This document shows positions 7,631-16,190 of a DNA stretch of 64,000 bases, piece by piece. Source of the stretch: Pseudogemmobacter sp044142105 (GTDB lineage: Bacteria; Pseudomonadota; Alphaproteobacteria; Rhodobacterales; Rhodobacteraceae); contig NZ_JBGTYM010000003.1 of assembly GCF_044142105.1 (NCBI RefSeq), positions 62,001 to 126,000 on the forward strand, read 5' to 3'. Each line of letters starts with the position of its first letter. Within the stretch, counting starts at the first letter, position 1. Below the pieces are notes generated by a model, which saw only the letters and a program-made list of their open reading frames with translations, was not told the origin of the DNA and did no database searches. A program made the translations under genes and the position numbers.

Positions 7631-9124
7631 ATGAAAAAGGCAATGCTTTGGGGGGCCCTGGCTGCAGCGACCACGCTGTCCCCGGCCCTGGCGCAGGATG
7701 TGAAGATCGTCCTGAACGAAGAGGCGGACGTGCTGGAACCCTGCATGGCCACCCGATCGAATGTCGGGCGGATCACGATGCAGAACATCAATGAGACGCT
7801 GACCTATCTGGACATCAAGGGCGGCACCGGGTTGCAGCCCAAGCTGGCCGAAAGTTGGTCGCAGAACGAGGACGGATCGTGGCGATTCAAGCTGCGGCCG
7901 GGCGTGACCTTCTCGGACGGCACGACCTTCGATGCGAAGGATGTGAAACATTCCTTCGACCGGGCGATGAACCCCGCGATCACCTGCGAAGTGCCGCGCT
8001 ATTTCGGCGGCATGACGATCAGCGCCGAAGTGGTGGACGACCTGACCATCGACTTCAAGGCCGATCCGGTGCAGCCGATCCTGCCGCTGCTGATGACGCT
8101 TCTGACCATCGTGCCCGAGGAAACCCCGGTCGAGTTCATCCGCGAGCCGGTCGGCACCGGCCCCTATGTACTGACGGAATGGACGCCCGGCCAACAGATC
8201 GTGCTGACGGCCCGCGACGGCTACTGGGGCGACAAGCCCGCGGTGACCAGCGCCACCTATCTGTTCCGCGCCGATCCGGCCGTGCGTGCGGCGATGGTGG
8301 CGGCGGGCGAGGCGGATATCGCGCCCTCGATCGCGGCCCTGGACGCGACCAATCCGGCGACCGACTTCTCCTATCTCGACTCCGAGACGGTCTATGCCCG
8401 TCTGGACCACTCCATAGCGCCGCTGAATGACGTGCGGGTGCGCAAGGCGCTGAATATGGCGATCGATCGGCAGGCCTTCATCGGCACGCTGGTGCCCGAT
8501 GGCGCGCTGCTGGCGACCGCGGTCTATCCGCCACCGACGCTGGGCTGGAACCCGGATGTGAAGGTCTGGGATTACAATCCCGACGAGGCGAAGAAGCTGC
8601 TTGAAGAAGCCCGCGCCGATGGCGTGGCGGTGGACACGCCGCTGACTCTGATCGGCCGGACCGCGAACTTTCCGAACGTGACCGAGATCCTGGAAGCCGT
8701 GCAGCAACAGCTGCAGGAGGTGGGCTTCACCGTCGAGCTGCAATTCTATGAAGTGGCGGAATTCGAGAAGCTCTACTCGAAGCCCTTCCCAGAAGGCCGC
8801 GGCCCGATGATGGTTGTCGCGATGCATGACAATTCGAAAGGCGATCCGTCCTTCTCGATGTTCTTCAAATATGCCTCCGATGGCCGCCAGTCGGGCATCG
8901 CCGATCCGAAGGTGGACGATCTGATCGCCCGCGCCTCGGCTGCGACCGGGGACGAGCGGGTGGCGCTGTGGCAGGAACTGCAGGCCTATCTGTATAACGA
9001 TGTCGTGGCCGATATCCTGATGTTCCACATGGTCGGCTTCAGCCGCGTGGCCGAACGGATGGATTGGAAGCCCACCATGGCGACCAACTCGCAGCTGCCG
9101 CTGGCCGAGATCGCCTTCAAGTGA
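7631..9124 (+). CDS. ABC transporter substrate-binding protein, family 5 (peptide/nickel/opine type)
   Basis: A 497-aa periplasmic solute receptor of the DppA/OppA family. The signal peptide is about residues 1-21, ending ALAQ. The family patterns LAESWSQNEDGSWRFKLRPG and FSDGTTFDAKDVKHSFDR are present near residues 75-110. GGAGGAGAG lies 4-12 bp upstream of the ATG. It heads an operon with two permeases and a fused ATPase. Homologues bind di- or oligopeptides but also glycosides, opines and nickel complexes, so the ligand is open. A strong hairpin follows the stop codon. Confidence 0.9.
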   Translation: MKKAMLWGALAAATTLSPALAQDVKIVLNEEADVLEPCMATRSNVGRITMQNINETLTYLDIKGGTGLQPKLAESWSQNEDGSWRFKLRPGVTFSDGTTFDAKDVKHSFDRAMNPAITCEVPRYFGGMTISAEVVDDLTIDFKADPVQPILPLLMTLLTIVPEETPVEFIREPVGTGPYVLTEWTPGQQIVLTARDGYWGDKPAVTSATYLFRADPAVRAAMVAAGEADIAPSIAALDATNPATDFSYLDSETVYARLDHSIAPLNDVRVRKALNMAIDRQAFIGTLVPDGALLATAVYPPPTLGWNPDVKVWDYNPDEAKKLLEEARADGVAVDTPLTLIGRTANFPNVTEILEAVQQQLQEVGFTVELQFYEVAEFEKLYSKPFPEGRGPMMVVAMHDNSKGDPSFSMFFKYASDGRQSGIADPKVDDLIARASAATGDERVALWQELQAYLYNDVVADILMFHMVGFSRVAERMDWKPTMATNSQLPLAEIAFK

Positions 9125-9130
9125 CAGGGT

Positions 9131-9160
9131 GCGGGGCGGAGGGTTCCCCTTCCGCCCCGC
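9131..9160 (+). promoter_or_regulatory. Intercistronic hairpin between binding protein and permease
   Basis: GCGGGGCGGA (9131-9140) and TCCGCCCCGC (9151-9160) form a perfect 10-bp stem with an inner GGG/CCC pairing. It lies 7 bp after the binding-protein stop and 20 bp before the permease start. With no T-tract, it is more likely an mRNA-stabilising or attenuating structure than a full terminator. Confidence 0.7.
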
Positions 9161-9179
9161 CTTCCGCAGAGGGAAAGCC

Positions 9180-10094
9180 ATGGGCCGTTTCATCCGACAG
9201 CGCGCATTCGCCAGCCTGATCTCGCTTCTGCTGCTGGTGGTGGCGGTGTTCTTCCTGTCGCGGCTGACGGGCGATCCGGCCTCGCTGTATCTGCCTTCGG
9301 AAGCCTCGGAGGAAATGCGCCAGCAGTTCCGCGAGGTACATGGGCTGAACGACCCGGTGCTGGTGCAGTTCGGCCGCTATGTGACCGATCTGGCGCGTCT
9401 GGATTTCGGCGAGTCGATCCGCAAGGCCCGGCCCGCCTTCGACGTGGTGGTCGAGGCCTTCTGGTGGACCCTGCAACTGGCGCTGATCACCATGAGCGCC
9501 GTGACGGCGGCGGCGATCGTGCTGGGGTCGCTGGCGGCCGCCCGCGCGGGCGGGCTGTTCGACCGGATCGCCACGGTCACCTCGCTGATCGGCGCCTCGG
9601 CGCCGGATTTCTGGATGGCGATCGTCGGCATCGTGGTGTTTTCGGTCGGGCTGGGCTGGATGCCCACCTCGGGCACCGGAACGGCGGCGCATTGGATTCT
9701 GCCGGTGGCGGTGCTGTTCATCCGGCCCTTCGGGTTGATCGTGCAGGTGGTGCGCGGCGCGATGATCACGGCGCTGTCCTCGGCCTACGTCAAGACGGCG
9801 CGGGCCAAGGGCGTGAAGGCGCGCACGATTATCTTCGTCCATGCGCTGCGCAATGCGATGCTGCCGGTGATCACCGTGATCGGCGACCAGGCGGCGGCGC
9901 TGCTGAACGGGGCGGTGGTGATCGAGACGATCTTCGGCTTCCCCGGCGTGGGCAAGCTGATGATCGATTCCATCCTGCAGCGCGATTTCAACGTGGTTCT
10001 GGCGGCGATCATGATCACCGCTCTGGCCATCTTCCTGATGAATCTTCTGATCGACATGGCTTATTCCCTGCTCGATCCCCGGATCCGGCACTAG
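9180..10094 (+). CDS. ABC transporter permease, DppB/OppB type
   Basis: A 304-aa inner-membrane permease with six hydrophobic segments. The coupling (EAA-like) loop that contacts the ATPase reads SSAYVKTARAKGVKARTIIF, the standard DppB pattern, followed by HALRNAMLPVITVIG. The ATG at 9180 has AGAGGGA 8 bp upstream; an earlier start within the hairpin is unlikely. It pairs with the following DppC-type permease to form the membrane channel for the family 5 importer. Confidence 0.93.
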   Translation: MGRFIRQRAFASLISLLLLVVAVFFLSRLTGDPASLYLPSEASEEMRQQFREVHGLNDPVLVQFGRYVTDLARLDFGESIRKARPAFDVVVEAFWWTLQLALITMSAVTAAAIVLGSLAAARAGGLFDRIATVTSLIGASAPDFWMAIVGIVVFSVGLGWMPTSGTGTAAHWILPVAVLFIRPFGLIVQVVRGAMITALSSAYVKTARAKGVKARTIIFVHALRNAMLPVITVIGDQAAALLNGAVVIETIFGFPGVGKLMIDSILQRDFNVVLAAIMITALAIFLMNLLIDMAYSLLDPRIRH

Positions 10095-10103
10095 GGGGCG
10101 GTG

Positions 10104-11027
10104 ATGACGCAGATCGATCTGATCCCGGATGAGCCGCGGCCGCTGACGCGGATGGCGCGAATGCTGTGGGCCGACAAATTCGCCCTGGTGGCGGCGCTTT
10201 TCCTGCTCGTGGTGCTGGTTCTGGCGCTGATCGGGCCCTGGTGGCTGGATGCGGTGGCGCAGAAGCAGAACCTGCGCGGCCGCAATGCGCCGCCTTTCGA
10301 ATGGGAGCGCGGCTGGCTCTGGGTCCTGGGCGCCGATGCCCTGGGCCGGCCCCTGCTGGCGCGGATCATTGTGGCCGCGCAGAACACCATGCTGGTGGCG
10401 GCGGGCGCGGTGATCGGCTCGGCGATCATGGGCACAGTGCTGGGGCTGGTCGCGGGCTATGCCGGGCGCCGCACCGGCATGGTGATCATGCGGCTGGCCG
10501 ATGTGATCATGTCTTTCCCCTCGCTGCTGCTGGCGGTGGTGGTTCTGTATATCCTGGGGCCCTCGGTGGTGAATCTGGTCATCGTCCTGGCGATCACCCG
10601 AATTCCGGTCTACCTGCGCACCACGCGGGCCGAGGTGATGGAGATCCGCGAGCGGATGTTCGTGCAGGCGGCGGAGGTCATGGGCGCTTCGGCGCCGCGG
10701 ATCATCTTCCGCCATATCCTGCCGGTGGTGCTGCCGACGCTGATGACCATCGCGACGCTGGATTTCGCCTTCGTCATGCTGGCGGAAAGCGCCTTGTCCT
10801 TCCTGGGCATCGGCATCCAGCCGCCCGAGATCACCTGGGGGCTGATGATCGCCCAGGGCAAGCAATATCTGACCAATGCCTGGTGGCTGTCCTTCTGGCC
10901 GGGCCTGGCGATCATCCTGACCACGCTGTCGCTGAACCTTCTGTCGAACTGGATGCGCATCGCTCTGGACCCGACGCAGCGCTGGCGGCTTGAGATGCGG
11001 CAGACCAAGACCGAGGTGAAGGCATGA
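10104..11027 (+). CDS. ABC transporter permease, DppC/OppC type
   Basis: A 307-aa permease with an N-terminal membrane anchor and five further hydrophobic segments. The coupling loop reads RTTRAEVMEIRERMFVQAAE and is followed by GASAPRIIFRHILPVVLP; FLGIGIQPPEITWG near the end is a DppC hallmark. AGGGGGCGG precedes the ATG at 10104; a GTG immediately before it is an alternative start. It overlaps the ATPase gene by 4 bp. Confidence 0.93.
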   Translation: MTQIDLIPDEPRPLTRMARMLWADKFALVAALFLLVVLVLALIGPWWLDAVAQKQNLRGRNAPPFEWERGWLWVLGADALGRPLLARIIVAAQNTMLVAAGAVIGSAIMGTVLGLVAGYAGRRTGMVIMRLADVIMSFPSLLLAVVVLYILGPSVVNLVIVLAITRIPVYLRTTRAEVMEIRERMFVQAAEVMGASAPRIIFRHILPVVLPTLMTIATLDFAFVMLAESALSFLGIGIQPPEITWGLMIAQGKQYLTNAWWLSFWPGLAIILTTLSLNLLSNWMRIALDPTQRWRLEMRQTKTEVKA

Positions 11028-12661
11028 GCGGCCGTCTTCTGGAAGTGCGCGACCTGTCGGTCGAGTTCCACACCGCCGCCGGCACGGTGCATGCGGTGAA
11101 ACGGGTCAGCTTTCATCTGGACCGCGGCGAGACGCTGGCGATCCTTGGCGAAAGCGGCTCGGGCAAGTCGGTGTCGTCTTCGGCGATCATGGATCTGATC
11201 GACATGCCGCCGGGCAAGATCACCAGCGGCGAGATCCTGTTTGACGGCAAGGACCTGCTGAAACTGCCACAGGCGGCGCGGCGTGACATCAACGGGCGGC
11301 GCATCGCGATGATCTTTCAGGATCCGCTGAGCCATCTGAACCCGGTCTATACCGTGGGCTGGCAGATCGAAGAGGCGCTGACGGCGCATGGCGCCGATCG
11401 GCGCAAGGCGCGGGCCGAGGCGCTGCGGCTGGTGGGGCGGGTCGGCATTCCGAACCCGGAAGCCAGCCTGAAGAAATATCCGCATGAATTTTCCGGCGGG
11501 CAGCGGCAGCGGCTGATGATCGCCATGGCGCTGGCGTTGCGCCCCGATCTTCTGATCGCGGATGAGCCGACAACGGCGCTGGATGTGACCGTGCAGGCCG
11601 AGGTTCTGGCGCTGCTGAAGGAATTGCAGCTGGAAACCGGCATGGGCGTGCTGATCATCACCCATGATCTGGGCGTGGTGGCCGAGATCGCCGACCGGGT
11701 GGTGGTGATGAATGCTGGCGAGGTGGTGGAAACCGGCGTGACCGCCGAGGTCTATCGCGCGCCGCGGCACCCCTATACGCGCAAGCTGATCGGCGCGGCG
11801 CCGGGCAAGGGCGAGATGCATGCCGCCCGGCCGCGCGGCACGCCCGTTCTGTCGGTGCGCAATGCGCGCAAGATTTATGGCGAGTTCACCGCAGTCGAGG
11901 ACGTGTCCTTCGACCTGATGGAAGGCGAGACGCTGGCGATCGTGGGCGAATCCGGCTCGGGAAAGTCCACCGTTGCCAAAATGCTTTTGCGGCTGGAAGA
12001 GCCCAGCGGCGGCACGGCGCTTTGGAAGGGCCAGGACCTGTTCTCGATGCCGCCGGCCGCGCTGTTCAAGCTGCGCCGCGATCTGCAGATGGTGTTCCAG
12101 GACCCGACGCAAAGCCTGAACCCGCGGATGACGGTCTGGCAGCTGATCACCGAGGCCTGGGTGATCCATCCCGAAATCCTGCCGCGCGACCGCTGGAAGT
12201 CGCGGGTGGCCGAGTTGCTGACCCAGGTCGGGCTGAAGGCCGAGATGGCGAACCGCTATCCGCATCAGTTTTCCGGTGGCCAGCGCCAGCGCATCGCCAT
12301 CGCCCGGGCGCTGGCGCTGGAGCCGAAGCTGATCATCTGCGACGAGGCGGTTTCGGCGCTGGATGTCTCGGTCCAGGCGCAGGTGATCGCGCTTCTGGAC
12401 GATCTGCGCAAAAGGCTCGGACTGAGCTTCATCTTCATCGCCCATGATCTGCCGGTGGTGCGCGATTTCGCCGATCAGGTCATGGTGATGCAGAAGGGAC
12501 GTGTGATGGAGCTGGGCCCGGTGGCGCATATCTTCGATGCCCCGCGTGAGCCCTATACCCAGCGCCTTCTGGCCGCCGGGTTGGACCCGGATCCCGAAGT
12601 GCAGGCCGAACGCCGCCGCGCCAGGCTGGCCCTGACGGATCTGCCACAAACGCACGGGTGA
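11024..12661 (+). CDS. Fused dipeptide-type ABC ATPase (DppD-DppF in one chain)
   Basis: A 545-aa protein with two complete ATPase domains. Domain 1 has Walker A GESGSGKSVS, signature FSGGQRQRLMIAMAL and Walker B LLIADEPTTAL. Domain 2 has GESGSGKSTV, FSGGQRQRIAIARAL and LIICDEAVSAL. The first matches DppD/OppD and the second DppF/OppF, so one polypeptide supplies both ATPase subunits. The second cluster at 51-57 kb instead encodes them as separate genes. It is the last gene of this importer operon. Confidence 0.95.
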   Translation: MSGRLLEVRDLSVEFHTAAGTVHAVKRVSFHLDRGETLAILGESGSGKSVSSSAIMDLIDMPPGKITSGEILFDGKDLLKLPQAARRDINGRRIAMIFQDPLSHLNPVYTVGWQIEEALTAHGADRRKARAEALRLVGRVGIPNPEASLKKYPHEFSGGQRQRLMIAMALALRPDLLIADEPTTALDVTVQAEVLALLKELQLETGMGVLIITHDLGVVAEIADRVVVMNAGEVVETGVTAEVYRAPRHPYTRKLIGAAPGKGEMHAARPRGTPVLSVRNARKIYGEFTAVEDVSFDLMEGETLAIVGESGSGKSTVAKMLLRLEEPSGGTALWKGQDLFSMPPAALFKLRRDLQMVFQDPTQSLNPRMTVWQLITEAWVIHPEILPRDRWKSRVAELLTQVGLKAEMANRYPHQFSGGQRQRIAIARALALEPKLIICDEAVSALDVSVQAQVIALLDDLRKRLGLSFIFIAHDLPVVRDFADQVMVMQKGRVMELGPVAHIFDAPREPYTQRLLAAGLDPDPEVQAERRRARLALTDLPQTHG

Positions 12662-12967
12662 TCAGAAAAGCCCTCTGCCACGCCGCCAGCGTCGCGAACG
12701 GGGCAAATGAGCCCTGTCCGGGCGTCCTCTGCCCCATTCGTCCTGCGCGAGTTGTGTCTAGATCGGCAGCACGCGGCCCGGATCGCTGTGCGGGGCGGCG
12801 TCAGCTCTGCCCGGCTGTTTCATTTGTGCCGAAGAAATCGCCACGCCGCCACTTTGCGCGCCATTTTCATCTCTTCTTGCATGGCATGCCGTCGCAAGCG
12901 GGCTTTGCCGAAAGACCCTTTTCTGGACCGGCGGTATCCCAAGGGAGAACAGCCCGAAAAGGCAGCG
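12662..12967. other. 306-bp intergenic region before the urease operon
   Basis: No gene is supported here, though one frame of ureD stays open back to 12707. It should contain the urease promoter. The only symmetrical element noticed is GCATG-G-CATGC (12879-12889), flanked by TTGC and GCAA. No sigma-54 promoter pattern or NtrC-like site was recognised by eye, and no terminator hairpin with a T-tract was found for the upstream ABC operon. Confidence 0.4.
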
Positions 12968-13780
12968 ATGGTCGCTTGTCCCTCTCCCTGTGCCGAACGC
13001 AGCCACGGCACCGCTCGCCTCAGCTTTCGTCGCCTGGGGGCCTGGACACGGCTGGAGGACTTGTACCAGTCGGGCGCAGCCAAGGCCTTTGTGCACCCTG
13101 CGGCCATGGGGCAGGACGTGGTGTTCCTGAACACATCCGGCGGGATGACCGGCGGTGACCGTCTCTCCTATGCGCTGACGCTGAGGGAAGGCTGCAGGGT
13201 GACGGCGACAACGCAGACCGCCGAGCGGGCCTATCGCAGCACCGACGGAAGGGCACAGGTCGAGGTCCGCCATGATGTAGGCCCCGGGGCGCATCTCGAC
13301 TGGCTGCCGCAAGAGACCATCCTCTTCGATCATTCCGCATTGCAACGGACAACAGAGGTGACATTGGCGGCGGGCGCCTCGTGCCTGCTTCTGGAAGCCG
13401 TCGTGCTGGGTCGCGCCGCCATGGGCGAGACGGTCCGGTCCGTGTCATTGACCGATCGTCGCCGGATCACGCGGCAAGGGGCGCCAGTGCTTTACGAGCC
13501 GCTGGACCTGACAAGCCCGGCGCTGTCGGCGGGTCTCGGTATCCTGCAAGGTGCACGCGCCTTTGCGAGCCTTGCCCTTGTGGCGCAAGGGGCGACGGCG
13601 CGCTTGGCGGCGGTGCGGGCAGTCCTGGATGAGCCGGGCGTGCAGGCGGGCGTCTCGGCTTTCGACGGCAAACTGACGCTGCGGCTGATGGCGGCGGATG
13701 GCTGGCCGATGCGGCGGCAGATCCTGCGGCTGCTTTCGGTGCTGCGCGATGGCCCCCTGCCCCGTGTCTGGCAGATGTGA
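12968..13780 (+). CDS. ureD: Urease accessory protein UreD
   Basis: A 270-aa scaffold protein that, with UreF and UreG, binds apo-urease for GTP-dependent nickel delivery. Typical blocks are seen: RLSFRRLGAWTRLEDLYQSG, NTSGGMTGGDRLSYALTL, TTQTAERAYRS and the segment around LPQETILFDHS. The start at 12968 gives the usual family length; the frame is open upstream to 12707, but those residues look like non-coding translation. It is the first gene of the urease operon, 9 bp before ureA. Confidence 0.93.
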   Translation: MVACPSPCAERSHGTARLSFRRLGAWTRLEDLYQSGAAKAFVHPAAMGQDVVFLNTSGGMTGGDRLSYALTLREGCRVTATTQTAERAYRSTDGRAQVEVRHDVGPGAHLDWLPQETILFDHSALQRTTEVTLAAGASCLLLEAVVLGRAAMGETVRSVSLTDRRRITRQGAPVLYEPLDLTSPALSAGLGILQGARAFASLALVAQGATARLAAVRAVLDEPGVQAGVSAFDGKLTLRLMAADGWPMRRQILRLLSVLRDGPLPRVWQM

Positions 13781-13789
13781 GGAGATGGA

Positions 13790-14092
13790 ATGAACCTGAC
13801 CCCCCGCGAACGGGAAAAGCTATTGGTGAGCGTCGCGGCGATGGTCGCGCGGAGCCGCCTGCAGCGCGGCGTCAAGCTGAACCACCCCGAGGCCGTGGCG
13901 CTGATCACGGATTTCGTCGTCGAGGGCGCGCGCGACGGCCGCTCCGTCGCCGATCTGATGGCGGCCGGGGCGCATGTGATCCGGGCAGATCAATGCATGG
14001 AAGGCATCCCGGCGATGATCCATTCCGTCCAGGTCGAGGCGACCTTTCCCGACGGCACCAAGCTTGTCACCGTCCACCACCCCATCCGCTGA
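13790..14092 (+). CDS. ureA: Urease subunit gamma
   Basis: A 100-aa protein of exactly the usual length, beginning NLTPREREKLLVSVAAMVA and ending with the canonical FPDGTKLVTVHHPI. It is the small structural subunit of the cytoplasmic nickel enzyme that hydrolyses urea to ammonia and carbamate. The gene is separated from ureB by a short membrane-protein gene. Confidence 0.97.
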   Translation: MNLTPREREKLLVSVAAMVARSRLQRGVKLNHPEAVALITDFVVEGARDGRSVADLMAAGAHVIRADQCMEGIPAMIHSVQVEATFPDGTKLVTVHHPIR

Positions 14093-14101
14093 GAGGAAGC
14101 C

Positions 14102-14275
14102 ATGAAACCCGTTGCAGCAGCCCTGTTCTTCCTTCCCTCCGCCGCGCTGGCGCATACGGGAGACCACCATGGCGCGGGCCTCTGGCACCTGCTGACCGAA
14201 CCGGATCATCTGGCAATGATCGCCGCTGTCGCGGCCGTTCTGGGTTTGGTGATCTACCGCAGGGTGCGATCGTGA
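14102..14275 (+). CDS. Small membrane protein between ureA and ureB (DUF6732-like)
   Basis: A 57-aa protein with a probable signal peptide or first membrane helix (MKPVAAALFFLPSAALA), a short histidine-containing segment HTGDHHGAG, and a C-terminal hydrophobic helix before YRRVRS. AGAGGAAG lies upstream of the ATG, and its TGA overlaps the ureB GTG as GTGA. Small proteins of this kind occur in rhodobacterial urease operons and resemble truncated HupE/UreJ-like metal-associated membrane proteins. The family name is from memory; a role in nickel handling is inference from the His residues and location. Confidence 0.7.
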   Translation: MKPVAAALFFLPSAALAHTGDHHGAGLWHLLTEPDHLAMIAAVAAVLGLVIYRRVRS

Positions 14276-14580
14276 TCCCCGGAGAAATCCTGCCCGTTGA
14301 CGGCGACATCGAGCTGAACGCGGGCCAGCCCGTCACCACATTGATGGTCGCGAACACCGGGGATCGCCCGGTCCAGGTCGGCAGCCATTACCACTTCGCC
14401 GAGACGAACAGCGCCCTCTCCTTCGACCGCAAGGCCGCCCGCGGCCAGCGTCTCGACATTGCCGCAGGCACCGCTGTCCGCTTCGAACCGGGGCAAAGCC
14501 GCGAGATTCGGCTGGTCCCTCTCGGTGGCGCGCGGCTGATCTATGGTTTCAATCAACAGGTGATGGGGCCGCTGGGATGA
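14272..14580 (+). CDS. ureB: Urease subunit beta
   Basis: A 102-aa protein matching UreB: MIPGEILP at the start, VANTGDRPVQVGSHYHF and RLDIAAGTAVRFEPGQ in the middle, and RLIYGFNQQVMG near the end. The GTG start at 14272 is set by the family N-terminus and the GTGA overlap with the small upstream gene. Unusually, ureC does not follow; four unrelated genes lie between. Confidence 0.96.
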   Translation: MIPGEILPVDGDIELNAGQPVTTLMVANTGDRPVQVGSHYHFAETNSALSFDRKAARGQRLDIAAGTAVRFEPGQSREIRLVPLGGARLIYGFNQQVMGPLG

Positions 14581-14643
14581 CGCTTGACGCGACGGGCGGC
14601 ACGGGGGGAGGCTGGACCTTCCATCAACCAGGGAGAGAGACCC

Positions 14644-15459
14644 ATGTGTGACGCCTGCCTGATCGAAAACATCAAGTCCTCGATGCTGTCCCGCCGCGCC
14701 CTCTTCACCGGGGCCGCTGCCACCACCGCCGCCGTGGTGGCGACTGGCCTGACGACCGCGAAGCCCGCCCTGGCGCAGGCCGCGGGCAAGGTGGTGGACC
14801 TGACCCATGCCTATGATGGATCCTTCCCCACCTTCGACGGCAATCCCGGCATCCTGTACGAGCCCGCCGTGAAGTTCGAGGGAAATGGCTACCAACTGTG
14901 GAAGCTGACGATCTTTGAACACACCGGCACCCATATCGACGCGCCGCTGCATTTCACCGCCGATGGCACCTCGGTCGCCGATCTGGCGCCAGAGAAGCTC
15001 GTCTGCCCGCTTTGCGTTCTGGACCTGACCGCCAAGGCCAAGGACGATGCGAATGCCATGGTGGAACCTGCGGATATCGAAGCCTGGGTCTCGGCCAATG
15101 GCGAGATTCCGGCGGGGGCCTGCATTGCCATGAACTCCGGCTGGGCCGCAAAGGTCGCCACCCCCGAATTCCGCAACACGCCCGACGGCAAGCTTGCCTT
15201 CCCCGGCTTTTCCAAGGCGGCGACGGACATGCTGGCCGGGCTGGACGTGGCCTGCATCGGGGTCGATACGCTGTCACTCGACCCCGGCAATTCGGCGGAT
15301 TTCGCGGTGCATTTCAGCTGGCTTCCCGGCGGGCGCTTCGGGATCGAGAACCTGGCGAATCTTGACCAGATGCCCGCCACGGGCGCGACGATCTTCATCG
15401 GCGCACCGAAGCACAAGACCGGTACCGGCGGCCCGGCCCGCGTCATGGCGGTGGTCTGA
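14644..15459 (+). CDS. Tat-exported cyclase-family amidohydrolase (kynurenine-formamidase-like)
   Basis: A 271-aa protein. SRRALFTGAAATTAAVV near residues 17-33 is a twin-arginine signal, giving export in folded form. The metal-binding motif HTGTHIDAPLHF (HxGTHxDxPxHF) identifies the cyclase/KynB-like family, which hydrolyses small cyclic or formyl amides with a bound metal; GVDTLSLDPGNS is the second conserved block. AGGGAGAGA precedes the ATG at 14644. It overlaps the next gene by 1 bp (TGATG) and sits inside the urease operon. The substrate is unknown; an amide that yields urea or ammonia would suit the context but is conjecture. Confidence 0.8.
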   Translation: MCDACLIENIKSSMLSRRALFTGAAATTAAVVATGLTTAKPALAQAAGKVVDLTHAYDGSFPTFDGNPGILYEPAVKFEGNGYQLWKLTIFEHTGTHIDAPLHFTADGTSVADLAPEKLVCPLCVLDLTAKAKDDANAMVEPADIEAWVSANGEIPAGACIAMNSGWAAKVATPEFRNTPDGKLAFPGFSKAATDMLAGLDVACIGVDTLSLDPGNSADFAVHFSWLPGGRFGIENLANLDQMPATGATIFIGAPKHKTGTGGPARVMAVV

Positions 15460-15854
15460 TGGCGGTCGTTCCGCTGCTGAGCGACGAGGAGGCGGGGGCG
15501 GAAGCCCTCGCCGTCTTCGATGACATCAGGGCCAAGCGGCAGAAAGACTATATCAACACCTTCTGGCGCGCTTTGGTGCACGACCCGGCGACGCTGAAGG
15601 CGACGTGGGACAGGGCACAGATCGTCATGGCGCCCGGCGCGCTCGACCCGCTGGTGAAAGAGCTGATCCATATCTCCGTTTCCACCGCCAATGGCTGCGA
15701 CTACCGCGTCCATTCGCACTCGGCGGCGGCGAAGGCCAAGGGCATGTCACCTGCGCAACATGCAGAGCTGCTATCGGTCATCGCATTGGCCGCGCAGACC
15801 AATGCTTTGCCAACGGCCCTGTCGGTGCCGGTCGATGACCGGTTCAAGGCGTAA
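15459..15854 (+). CDS. Carboxymuconolactone decarboxylase/AhpD-like protein, one cysteine missing
   Basis: A 131-aa helical protein of the CMD/AhpD family; the core is ELIHISVSTANGCDYRVHSH followed by SAAAKAKG. In redox-active members this motif is C-x-x-C followed by H; here the second cysteine is Arg (CGC at the place of TGC), so a standard thiol peroxidase or disulfide cycle is unlikely. It is translationally coupled to the exported cyclase but has no signal peptide itself. Possible roles are a non-redox hydrolase or lyase, or an oligomeric scaffold. The family is clear, the function is not. Confidence 0.8.
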   Translation: MAVVPLLSDEEAGAEALAVFDDIRAKRQKDYINTFWRALVHDPATLKATWDRAQIVMAPGALDPLVKELIHISVSTANGCDYRVHSHSAAAKAKGMSPAQHAELLSVIALAAQTNALPTALSVPVDDRFKA

Positions 15855-15865
15855 GGAGGCGGCCC

Positions 15866-16180
15866 ATGTACCCGATGATGACCCCGACCCAGATGATCAG
15901 CCTGTCCTTCAAGACCGGGATGATGCTGATGGAAGCGCAGATGGTGATCGGCATGCGGATGATGGGGATGGCGGGCCTTTGGTGCGTCTTGCCCAGCGAG
16001 AATGCCCGCATGTCCTCCGAGAAAGTCGCGGCTTACGGACAGTCCGCCGTCGCGGCCACAACCGCCGCGATGACCGGCAAGTCGCCCGCCCAGGTGGCCG
16101 AGGCCGCCTTGAAACCCGTCGCCCGCGCGACGAAGTCCAACGTCAAGCGCCTGGCCCGTCGCGGGCCGGGGAAACCGTGA
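15866..16180 (+). CDS. Small Met/Ala-rich protein with basic tail, unknown function
   Basis: A 104-aa protein. The N-terminal half is strikingly methionine-rich and amphipathic (EAQMVIGMRMMGMAGLW), then PSENARMSSEKVAAYGQ, an alanine-rich helix, and a basic C-terminus (TKSNVKRLARRGPGKP). Short proteins of this shape occur in Rhodobacterales; from memory some carry the uninformative automatic label antifreeze protein. The helix-plus-basic-tail layout recalls phasin-like surface-binding proteins, but no motif proves that. It follows the CMD gene by 11 bp, with AAGGAGGCGG upstream of its ATG. Confidence 0.7.
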   Translation: MYPMMTPTQMISLSFKTGMMLMEAQMVIGMRMMGMAGLWCVLPSENARMSSEKVAAYGQSAVAATTAAMTGKSPAQVAEAALKPVARATKSNVKRLARRGPGKP

Positions 16181-16190
16181 GGGAGTTGGC

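Noticed and set aside
7535..12655. Long minus-strand open frames opposite the first ABC importer
   Set aside because: Antisense shadows with His/Arg/Gln-rich composition; the plus strand encodes a full, motif-complete importer.
12662..12967. N-terminal extension of UreD back to 12707
   Set aside because: The extra 87 residues have no UreD-like features and would exceed the family length; the start at 12968 gives the usual size.
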